Assembly (NCBI GenBank): GCA_002711845.1
Contig: PASF01000006.1
Span: forward strand, 299,526 to 363,525
Source: Gammaproteobacteria bacterium
Lineage (GTDB): Bacteria > Pseudomonadota > Gammaproteobacteria > Pseudomonadales > Pseudohongiellaceae
Length of the DNA: 64,000 nt
Reading direction: 5' to 3'
Part shown: positions 57,346 through 64,000 of the stretch, in pieces
How the letters are laid out: each line of letters opens with the position of its first letter
Position numbering within the stretch: position 1 is the stretch's first letter
Notes under the pieces: model-generated
Seen by the model: only the letters and a program-made list of their open reading frames with translations
Told to the model about the DNA's origin: nothing
Database searches by the model: none
Position numbers and translations under genes: made by a program

Positions 57346-57376
57346 AACCTGCGCAAGCATCGACCTTGCGCAGGTT
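57346..57376 (-). terminator. Hairpin after oadB
   Basis: Perfect 12-bp arms AACCTGCGCAAG and CTTGCGCAGGTT with a 7-nt loop, 11 nt after the oadB stop. The T-run on the minus strand is short (TTT). Confidence 0.7.
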
Positions 57377-57387
57377 GCTTCAGGCGA

Positions 57388-58518
57388 TCAGCCAACCAGT
57401 TGTATCAACACACCGGCGGCGACGGCTGAACCGATGACGCCCGCCACATTGGGCCCCATCGCGTGCATCAGCAGGAAGTTGTGTGGGTTGGCTTCGGTGC
57501 CCAGGCGGTTGGCAACACGTGCCGCCATGGGAACCGCGGACACACCCGCGGCGCCGATCAGCGGATTGATCTTGCTGGACGACAGAACATTCATCAGCTT
57601 GGCCATCAACACGCCGGCTGCGGTGCCAATGGAGAACGCCACAATACCCAGGGCCAACACACCCAGGGTGCTGGGTACCAGAAACTGATCGGCAATCAGT
57701 TTTGACCCGACCGCCAGGCCCAGCAAAATGGTCACAATGTTAATCAGCGCATTTTGGGCAGTCTTGGTCAGTCGGTCGACCACACCACATTCCTTCATCA
57801 GGTTACCAAAGCAGAACATCCCCAACAGGGGTGCTGCACTGGGAATGACCAGCGCTACCAGTATCAGCAATACCAGCGGAAACATTATTTTCTCACGTTG
57901 CGAAACGACACGGAGCTGAGACATCTCAATGCGGCGCTCTTTCTCCGTCGTCAATGCCCGCATGATGGGCGGCTGAATCAGTGGCACCAGCGCCATATAG
58001 GAGTACGCTGACACGGCGATGGCACCCAGCAGCTCCGGCGCCAGAATACCGGCAACATAGATCGCTGTCGGTCCGTCCGCCCCCCCGATGATGCCAATGG
58101 CGGCCGCCTGTTGCAGACTGAAATCAAACCAGCCCAGGTCGGTAAAGAACAGTGCACCAAGCACTGTCGCAAATATGCCGAACTGGGCCGCAGCACCCAG
58201 TAACAGCGTTTTGGGGTTGGCTAGCAACGGGCCAAAATCGGTCATGGCGCCAACACCCAGGAAGATCAGCAGCGGAAAAATGCCCGTCTCCAGCCCGATT
58301 GTATAAAATTGGGCGAGTACGCCCTGCCCCACGGCAATATCGACGCCCGGGATATTGGCCAGCATGCCACCAAAACCGATGGGCAACAGCAGCAAGGGTT
58401 CAAACTTCTTTGCGATCGCCAGATAAATCAGGCCAAGGCTGACCAGAATCATGACAAGCTGTTTGGGTTCGATTTGATACACGCCGGTGGCGTGCCAGAG
58501 TTCCATCAACTGATCCAT
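57388..58518 (-). CDS. oadB: Oxaloacetate decarboxylase beta subunit (Na+ pump)
   Basis: Integral membrane subunit that decarboxylates carboxybiotin and exports Na+. 376 residues with about nine helices, rich in Gly/Ala. Signatures include [20 protein letters not shown] near residue 40, [16 protein letters not shown] near 140 and [16 protein letters not shown] near 325, all conserved in OadB/GcdB. Six bases after the oadA stop; third gene of oadGAB. The substrate could be oxaloacetate or another beta-keto acid; the alpha subunit supports oxaloacetate. Confidence 0.96.
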   Translation of the reverse strand: MDQLMELWHATGVYQIEPKQLVMILVSLGLIYLAIAKKFEPLLLLPIGFGGMLANIPGVDIAVGQGVLAQFYTIGLETGIFPLLIFLGVGAMTDFGPLLANPKTLLLGAAAQFGIFATVLGALFFTDLGWFDFSLQQAAAIGIIGGADGPTAIYVAGILAPELLGAIAVSAYSYMALVPLIQPPIMRALTTEKERRIEMSQLRVVSQREKIMFPLVLLILVALVIPSAAPLLGMFCFGNLMKECGVVDRLTKTAQNALINIVTILLGLAVGSKLIADQFLVPSTLGVLALGIVAFSIGTAAGVLMAKLMNVLSSSKINPLIGAAGVSAVPMAARVANRLGTEANPHNFLLMHAMGPNVAGVIGSAVAAGVLIQLVG

Positions 58519-58524
58519 GTTGTT

Positions 58525-60321
58525 TTACTCCAGAGTAACCAGGGCATCGCCTGCGTTGACACTCTCACCTTCATCCACATGGACCGTGCGCACGATGCCC
58601 GCACGATTACTGCGTATCTCGGTCTCCATTTTCATGGCCTCGAGAACCAGCAACACATCACCGTCGGCGACTTCCGAGCCTTCAGTGGCCTCAATGCGGT
58701 AAACACTGCCGGACAAGGGCGCCTTGATGGCGTGTCCGTCGCCGCCAGCAGCTGCAGGTGGCGGGCTGCTTTGGCTGGTGCCAGCTGTCTCTTTCATGTC
58801 CGTTACGTCGCCGCCCGCGCTGACCTTGACGACATAAGGTTTGCCATCAACCTCTACCGTGTAGACACCATCCTGCGCAGCCTTGCCTGGCCGGGCAGGC
58901 GCCGGTGCGGCAGCTGTACCGGACTCGACCTCGGGTGCAGGTTCGAAGGCTGCCGGATTATCACGGTTCTGGAAGAATTTTAACGCCGGCTGCGGAAACA
59001 GGGCGTAGGTCAGGGTGTCATCAATCTCATTCTCCAGCTTGAAACCCTTGTCACTGGCGATGCCGGCCAGCTCTTCCTTGAGTCGGTCGAACTCCGGCGT
59101 CAACAAATCCGCAGGCCGGCACGTGATGGGTTCCTTGCCCGCCAGAACCCGGTGTCGCAGGTCTTCATTCACCGGCGCAGGCGTGGCGCCATACTCGCCC
59201 TTCAGCACGCCTTCGGTTTCCTTGGTGATGTTTTTGTAACGTTCACCACCCAGCACATTGAGCACCGCCTGGGTACCCACGATCTGTGATGTGGGTGTCA
59301 CCAATGGGATATAACCGAGATCCTTGCGAACTCTGGGGATCTCTTCCAACACCTCATCCAGCCGGTCAGTGGCTTTTTGTTCGCGCAGCTGGTTTTCGAG
59401 ATTGGTCAACATGCCACCCGGGACCTGAGCCACCAGGATGCGCGAGTCGATACCTTTCAGAGCACCTTCAAAGCGTGCATACTTTTTACGTATTTCACGG
59501 AAGTACGAGGCAATTTCTTCGAGCAACTCAATGTCCAGGCCGGTTGCACGCTCCGTGCCATCGAGCATGGCCACCATGGTTTCGGTCGGGGTATGACCGT
59601 AAGTCAGGCTCATGGAAGAAATCGCCGTGTCGAGATTGTCGATGCCCGCTTCCACAGCCTTGATATACGTCGCAGTCGACAGGCCGGTGGTCGCGTGACA
59701 TTGCATGTGAACCGGGATGGCAATGGTGTTCTTCAGGCCGGTGATGAGCTCGTAAGCGGTGTAGGGGGTCAACAGACCCGCCATGTCCTTGATGCAAAGA
59801 GAATCCGCGCCCATGTCTTCAATCTCGCGGGCCATGCTCAGCCAGGAATCAATGGTGTGCACCGGACTGAGGGTGTAAGCCATGGTGCCCTGTGCGTGGC
59901 GTTCCTGTTTTTTGACCGCCTTGATGGCTTGTTTGAGGTTGCGCGTATCATTCATCGCGTCAAACACACGGAACACATCAACGCCGTTCACCGCCGCGCG
60001 CTCGACAAACCGGTCTACAATGTCGTCCGCGTAATGGCGATAACCCAGTATATTCTGTCCACGGAACAGCATCTGCTGCGGTGTGTTGGGCATCGCTTCT
60101 TTCAGCTTGCGTATGCGCTCCCAGGGGTCTTCGCCCAGATAGCGGATGCAGGCATCAAAGGTTGCGCCACCCCAGGACTCGACAGACCAGAAACCGACTT
60201 TGTCGAGCTTATCGGCGATAGGCAGCATATCGTCCAGCCGAAACCGTGTTGCCAGCAATGATTGGTGCGCGTCGCGCAGAATGACGTCAGTGATGCCTAA
60301 CGGCTTCTTAATTTCGCTCAT
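58525..60321 (-). CDS. oadA: Oxaloacetate decarboxylase alpha subunit
   Basis: Carboxyltransferase with a biotin carrier. 598 residues: [15 protein letters not shown] at the start, [12 protein letters not shown] near 175, [10 protein letters not shown] near 205 (metal ligands), then an Ala/Pro linker and the biotinyl domain with the biotin lysine in EAMKMETE (Lys564). GTG at 60327 is two codons upstream, but ATG at 60321 is spaced nine bases from GAAGGG. Works with OadB and OadG to couple decarboxylation to Na+ export. Confidence 0.97.
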   Translation of the reverse strand: MSEIKKPLGITDVILRDAHQSLLATRFRLDDMLPIADKLDKVGFWSVESWGGATFDACIRYLGEDPWERIRKLKEAMPNTPQQMLFRGQNILGYRHYADDIVDRFVERAAVNGVDVFRVFDAMNDTRNLKQAIKAVKKQERHAQGTMAYTLSPVHTIDSWLSMAREIEDMGADSLCIKDMAGLLTPYTAYELITGLKNTIAIPVHMQCHATTGLSTATYIKAVEAGIDNLDTAISSMSLTYGHTPTETMVAMLDGTERATGLDIELLEEIASYFREIRKKYARFEGALKGIDSRILVAQVPGGMLTNLENQLREQKATDRLDEVLEEIPRVRKDLGYIPLVTPTSQIVGTQAVLNVLGGERYKNITKETEGVLKGEYGATPAPVNEDLRHRVLAGKEPITCRPADLLTPEFDRLKEELAGIASDKGFKLENEIDDTLTYALFPQPALKFFQNRDNPAAFEPAPEVESGTAAAPAPARPGKAAQDGVYTVEVDGKPYVVKVSAGGDVTDMKETAGTSQSSPPPAAAGGDGHAIKAPLSGSVYRIEATEGSEVADGDVLLVLEAMKMETEIRSNRAGIVRTVHVDEGESVNAGDALVTLE

Positions 60322-60421
60322 GGACACTAGCCCTTCTTGTTATTTCATTGCGCAGCACAAGGCCAGGCGCAATATGATTCCCCTAAAAAGCACCCCGCAA
60401 ATTCCGGGCGGGCGCAGTGTG

Positions 60422-60688
60422 TCAGTCATCAGCCCCGGAACGGTGCTGACGGATGGCTGCGCTGATGACGGCAACCAGTTTTGCCTGATCTGTGTTGGCA
60501 GAAGTCGGTCTTTGCGCCGATTTCCTGCCAGCACTGCGCCGTGGCACAGCAGGCAACGGCCCAGGTGCGTAGCGCTGCACCATGGCCGACATGAAAGTGG
60601 TCAAAATAACCAGTAATATCAGGAAGGTAAAGACGAAGCCCATGCCATAAAGGGCAAGATTCAAACCAGCGGTAATCAGTTCAGACAT
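60422..60688 (-). CDS. oadG: Oxaloacetate decarboxylase gamma subunit
   Basis: Small membrane subunit of the Na+-pumping complex. 88 residues: one N-terminal membrane helix (LALYGMGFVFTFLILLVILTTF, about residues 10-31), a proline/arginine-rich linker and a polar helix (DQAKLVAVISAAIRQHR) at the end, the usual OadG layout that bridges OadA and OadB. It starts the oadGAB unit; the gap to oadA is 100 bp, longer than usual. Confidence 0.9.
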   Translation of the reverse strand: MSELITAGLNLALYGMGFVFTFLILLVILTTFMSAMVQRYAPGPLPAVPRRSAGRKSAQRPTSANTDQAKLVAVISAAIRQHRSGADD

Positions 60689-60844
60689 GCATTCTATCCA
60701 TCTCTCTCAAGAAGCAGCATCATACTAAATATCCCCGTCTAGTGCTAACGGCATATGGTTCCTGTGATATCCGTCGAAAACACATACGCCGCTTGCTACT
60801 GCCCACATGACTTGAGTATCCTGCCTGATACATTCACTGGATAA

Positions 60845-61435
60845 ATGGAAAAACACGCTATGGCACTGCTGATTGCAGGATTACTGTTATTTCTGGGCAT
60901 GCATTTTACCGGCATATTGGCTAACGACTGGCGTCAGAGCATGATCGAAAAACGGGGCGCGGGTACCTGGAAGGTGCTGTATTCGGCGGTTTCCATTGTC
61001 GGTTTCATCCTGATCGTCATCGGATACGGCGCTGCACGCACGGATCCGGTGTTTCTGTGGGCAGCGCCGGTCTGGGCCCGCCATCTGGCCATGCCACTCA
61101 CCCTGATTGCATTTATCCTGCTGGCAGCGACCTATGTACCGCAAAACCGGATCAAGGCCAGGCTTGGCCACCCCATGCTTGCCGCCGTCAAGATCTGGGC
61201 GCTTGCGCATTTGCTGGCCAATGGCACCCTGGCTGACGTGCTGCTGTTTGGCAGCTTTTTGATCTGGGCGATTGTGGGTTTCGCCGTGCTGCGGCGCCGG
61301 GACCGACACAATGGCGTTACCCGCAGCGGCACCCTCAAAGGCGATATCATCACCGGGGTGACCGGCGTCGTCGCCTGGGCCGTATTTGCCATGTTCCTGC
61401 ATACTGCCCTGATCGGCGTCAGCCCCCTGCCCTGA
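60845..61435 (+). CDS. NnrU-family membrane protein
   Basis: Inner-membrane protein of 196 residues with about five helices. The start LLIAGLLLFLGMHFTGI and the segment TWKVLYSAVSIVGFILIVIGYG are typical of the NnrU family, named from denitrification loci but widespread without them; no denitrification genes are seen here. Precise role unknown, though the fold is related to isoprenylcysteine methyltransferase-like proteins. A second ATG at 60860 is an alternative start. Convergent with amtB across a hairpin. Confidence 0.88.
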   Translation: MEKHAMALLIAGLLLFLGMHFTGILANDWRQSMIEKRGAGTWKVLYSAVSIVGFILIVIGYGAARTDPVFLWAAPVWARHLAMPLTLIAFILLAATYVPQNRIKARLGHPMLAAVKIWALAHLLANGTLADVLLFGSFLIWAIVGFAVLRRRDRHNGVTRSGTLKGDIITGVTGVVAWAVFAMFLHTALIGVSPLP

Positions 61436-61466
61436 CCGGCTATCCGGAGGCTGGCATCACTCCGAC

Positions 61467-61499
61467 AGCACGGTCGCAGGACAATCCGGCGATCGTGCT
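61467..61499. terminator. Inverted repeat between nnrU and amtB
   Basis: Arms AGCACGGTCGC and GCGATCGTGCT pair over 11 bp with one G-T wobble, between the convergent nnrU and amtB 3' ends. T-runs are weak. Confidence 0.5.
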
Positions 61500-61510
61500 A
61501 TTGGCAGGCA

Positions 61511-62824
61511 TTACATTGAATAACCCTTCTCGTCATGATCACTGATGTCCAGACCGGTCTGCTCCTGTTCTTTGGTGACGCGATTACCGGATGTGACAAC
61601 ACCAACCACTTTCATCAAAATGATTGTCACCACCGCTGTGTAGGTCGCGGTCGCCAGGATACCGACAACCTGAACGCCCATCTGCGAGCCCAGCGCCATG
61701 CCTTCCGCGTAGCCATTGCCACTGAACACACCCAGTTCCTGTGAGACAAACACGGCCGCCAGCAACGTGCCCAGCATACCGCCGACACCATGGACCGGGA
61801 ACACGTCGAGAGAATCATCAATGCGCAGTTTGTGCTTGAGGAAATTGGTGGCATAGAAACACAGCACGCCACCCATGATGCCGATGACCATGCCGCCGGC
61901 CGGGCCTACAGAGCCGGCCGCCGGGGTGATGGTTGCAAGACCGGCAATCAGACCCGTGACAGCGCCCAGGCCACTGGGTTTGCCGTGCCGGATCCATTCA
62001 ATGCACATCCAGGTCAGGGCGCCTGCCGCTGCCGACATGTGCGTCGCCAGCAACGCCATACCCGCATTACCGTTGGCGGCCAGGGCGCTCCCGGCATTAA
62101 AGCCGTACCAGCCCACCCAGAGCATGCCTGCACCGGTAATGGTCATGGTGAGGTTGTGGGGAATCATGGCTGTAGTCAGGAAATCACGGCGCTGACCCAG
62201 CATAACGGCCATGACAACGGCAGCAACGCCTGCAGTCACGTGCACCACGGTACCACCGGCAAAATCAATCAGCCCCATCTGGAACAACCAGCCGTTACTG
62301 TTCCACACCCAGTGGCAGACCGGAAAGTAAACCAGCGTTGACCAGAGAATCACGAACAGCATCAGCGATGAGAATTTCATGCGCTCCGCAAACGCCCCAA
62401 CTATGAGGGCTGGCGTAATAATCGCAAAGGTCATCTGGAATGCTGCGAACAAAGGCTCAGGGATATCACCCCAGAGCGAATCCACGGTAATACCGGCAAA
62501 AAACGCTTTGCTTAAACCGCCCCACCAGCCACCTTCTGCCGGACCAAAGGCAATACTGTAGCCATACAGCAGCCAGAGAATGGATATCACCGCGGCAATC
62601 GAGAAGCATTGCATCAATACCGACAGAACATTTTTGCTACGCACCAGGCCCGCATAGAATAACGACAACCCGGGCACCGTCATAAACAGCACCAGCGCGG
62701 TGGCTGTTAAAATCCAGGCGGTGTTGGCGCCGTTAAGCTCATCCTGTGCAATGGCCAACGCCGGAAACAGACTGAAGACGAGCCCAACAAAGGCCAGTGG
62801 TTTTATTGTTTTTAGTTTAAACAT
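61511..62824 (-). CDS. amtB: Ammonium transporter
   Basis: Inner-membrane ammonia channel, 437 residues, eleven helices after a cleavable signal peptide (cut near AIAQ, residue 27). Family features: GLSLFYAGLVRSKNVLS near 55, DFAGGTVVHVTAGVAA near 188 (pore His), PHNLTMTITGAGMLWVGWYGFN near 225 and the second pore His in DVFPVHGVGGMLGTLL near 340. Cytosolic C-terminus of about 30 residues for GlnK binding. It follows glnK after 46 bp on the same strand. Confidence 0.97.
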   Translation of the reverse strand: MFKLKTIKPLAFVGLVFSLFPALAIAQDELNGANTAWILTATALVLFMTVPGLSLFYAGLVRSKNVLSVLMQCFSIAAVISILWLLYGYSIAFGPAEGGWWGGLSKAFFAGITVDSLWGDIPEPLFAAFQMTFAIITPALIVGAFAERMKFSSLMLFVILWSTLVYFPVCHWVWNSNGWLFQMGLIDFAGGTVVHVTAGVAAVVMAVMLGQRRDFLTTAMIPHNLTMTITGAGMLWVGWYGFNAGSALAANGNAGMALLATHMSAAAGALTWMCIEWIRHGKPSGLGAVTGLIAGLATITPAAGSVGPAGGMVIGIMGGVLCFYATNFLKHKLRIDDSLDVFPVHGVGGMLGTLLAAVFVSQELGVFSGNGYAEGMALGSQMGVQVVGILATATYTAVVTIILMKVVGVVTSGNRVTKEQEQTGLDISDHDEKGYSM

Positions 62825-62870
62825 AATTGTTATTTCCCATATTCAGAAGCGATAATTGGTGGGGCCGTGT

Positions 62871-63227
<357 letters not shown>

Positions 63228-63361
63228 TCATTTACCCCTGTCAGGCTAAACGTCTGTTTCTTGTTATGATGCACAATCCGGGTCCAGGTCGAGCGAGCCG
63301 GCAGGGTGACCGCCGGCACACAGACCAAACGCACCAATAACGGACATGCGCTTCTTTGAAA

Positions 63362-63376
63362 GCACTTTTTAGGTGC
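63362..63376. promoter_or_regulatory. NtrC-like site upstream of glnK
   Basis: GCAC-N7-GTGC (within AGCACTTTTTAGGTGCT), matching the spacing of the NtrC consensus TGCACC-N5-GGTGCA. Centre is about 160 bp upstream of the glnK start, a usual enhancer distance. Confidence 0.5.
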
Positions 63377-63386
63377 TTTTTGTCAA

Positions 63387-63412
63387 TTTAATACGTTATT
63401 TAACGTATTAAA
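63387..63412. repeat. 26-bp AT-rich palindrome
   Basis: Perfect arms TTTAATACGTTA and TAACGTATTAAA around a central TT. Located between the NtrC-like site and the rRNA end region. Looks like an operator for a dimeric regulator. The stretch 63413-63595 around it holds no gene I can support. Confidence 0.6.
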
Positions 63413-63595
63413 TCACTCAGCGATGTAATGGAGCAAAATTCGGGCCTGTTTGGCCAATCCATGACTTACCCATTTAATGCATTGTTTTGTAATGTTTTAT
63501 TGCTATGAGAGAGAGAATAACAAAAACATGAAGGGGTAACTGATATGCATTTTTTTGGTGCACTGGCATTAACACCGATGGCACAAATTTGAGGC

Positions 63596-63655
63596 AAAAA
63601 AAATCCCCGGCCTTTTTCGAGACCGGGGACTTTCCCAGTTAAATGCCTGACAAAA
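63596..63655 (-). repeat. Second, degenerate copy of the 5S 3' end and terminator
   Basis: This segment repeats 63860-63919 with an exact 264-bp offset: terminator stem (TCCCCGG/CCGGGGA with eight A on this strand), TTTCCC, and ATGCCTGACA, the last bases of a 5S gene. The rest of the 5S is not recognisable beyond it. Functions as a second terminator for the rRNA operon. Confidence 0.8.
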
Positions 63656-63720
63656 CGGCAGGACTGACGTTTTGCACAGCCGCAGGCTGCCCCGAAGGGG
63701 CGAGGGGCAGGACGGTAATT

Positions 63721-63828
63721 GCTCCTGCATAACCGTCATTCCCGCCTTCCCTGGCGGTCAGAGTCCGAGTGACTATGGCCGACGGACATGACCGCCAAGG
63801 ATGGCGGGAATGCAGAACACGCAGGAGC
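63721..63828. repeat. Interrupted palindromic element between the two terminators
   Basis: Three nested pairs of arms: GCTCCTGC/GCAGGAGC (63721, 63821), CATTCCCGCC/GGCGGGAATG (63737, 63803) and TGGCGGTCA/TGACCGCCA (63752, 63789). The CATTCCCGCC arm resembles dispersed palindromes common in proteobacteria. No open frame of interest is inside. Confidence 0.7.
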
Positions 63829-63859
63829 ATTTTTCTGCTCGCAGGCTTTCCAGTGGCGC

Positions 63860-63896
63860 AAAAAAAATCCCCGGCCTCAAAAGAGACCGGGGATTT
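63860..63896 (-). terminator. Rho-independent terminator after 5S rRNA
   Basis: On the minus strand, stem TCCCCGG/CCGGGGA with a purine/pyrimidine-rich loop and eight T, 11 nt beyond the 5S 3' end. Confidence 0.92.
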
Positions 63897-63907
63897 TCCC
63901 GTTTAGA

Positions 63908-64000
63908 TGCCTGACAATGTCCTACTCTCACATGGGGAGACCCCACACTACCATCGGCGCTGAGTACTTTCACTTCTGAGTTCGGGATGGGATCAGGTGG
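63908..64000 (-). rRNA. rrf: 5S ribosomal RNA (partial, 3' part)
   Basis: The reverse complement reads CCACCTGATCCCATCCCG, AACTCAGAAGTGAAA, GCGCCGATGGTAGTGTGGGG, TCTCCCCATGTGAGAGTAGG and ends TGTCAGGCAT, the conserved 5S sequence. About 93 of roughly 115-120 bases are in the window; the 5' end and presumably the 23S gene lie beyond position 64000. The rRNA operon is therefore transcribed towards this region and ends here, followed by duplicated terminators. Confidence 0.97.

Noticed and set aside
63265..63290. Sigma-54 promoter for glnK (TGG...TGC on the minus strand)
   Set aside because: The GG to GC distance is 13 instead of 12 bases; sigma-54 spacing is strict, so it was not listed as a promoter.

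Overview
This window looks like chromosome of an aerobic, probably marine, free-living gammaproteobacterium. Evidence: the rplU-rpmA-obgE-proB block divergent from ispB, rpsT with a UUG start near murJ, a PhoB-PhoR-PhoU-Ppk-Ppx phosphate block, glnK-amtB, an Na+-pumping oxaloacetate decarboxylase (oadGAB), UbiC, ETF-QO, and many acyl-CoA enzymes. Base composition is moderately GC-rich and even. I see no phage, integrase, transposase or CRISPR array. The genus cannot be fixed from the sequence.

Layout. 1-8000: two small secreted proteins, glyoxalase I, FolD, an aromatic/aspartate aminotransferase, a universal stress protein with a 33-residue membrane peptide and an FNR/ANR-like box, DAHP synthase, an EfpL/YeiP-type EF-P paralogue, and an exported methyltransferase-like protein. 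8000-16600: MurJ, an atypical NRAMP-fold transporter, Dps, S20, ProB-Obg-L27-L21, IspB. 16600-31000: acyl-CoA synthetase, TPR lipoprotein, ETF-QO, YfcH-like protein, TonB-dependent receptor, a second exported methyltransferase-like protein, CaiB-type CoA-transferase, NfsA-type nitroreductase, class C serine hydrolase, DegP/MucD-type protease. 30700-33300: a ToxR/CadC-like regulator whose N-terminus carries nine 18-bp tandem repeats, convergent with a COG2907-like flavoprotein. 33300-42600: a mostly minus-strand run of acyl-CoA dehydrogenase, two SDRs, a CurA-like reductase, an ArgD-like aminotransferase, a short transcription unit of about 220 nt, a secreted TPR protein, another CoA-transferase and UbiC. 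42700-50300: OmpA/OprF-like porin, then phoB-phoR, phoU, ppk and ppx, with Pho boxes in front of phoB and phoU. 50300-64000: GT39 glycosyltransferase, chemoreceptor, ExeA-like ATPase, CysE, PIN-PhoH protein, oadGAB, NnrU, glnK-amtB, and the 3' part of a minus-strand 5S rRNA followed by duplicated terminators.

How the genes work together. The phosphate block joins sensing (PhoR/PhoB/PhoU) to polyphosphate synthesis and breakdown. OadGAB uses the sodium gradient. GlnK-AmtB handles ammonium. The CoA-transferases, acyl-CoA dehydrogenase, SDRs, acyl-CoA synthetase and ETF-QO fit catabolism of fatty or branched organic acids feeding the quinone pool. No single spectacular new system stands out. The least explained items are the repeat-bearing regulator, the NRAMP homologue lacking the canonical metal-site motifs, the ANR-box/33-residue peptide unit, and the short transcription unit near 38.8-39.0 kb.
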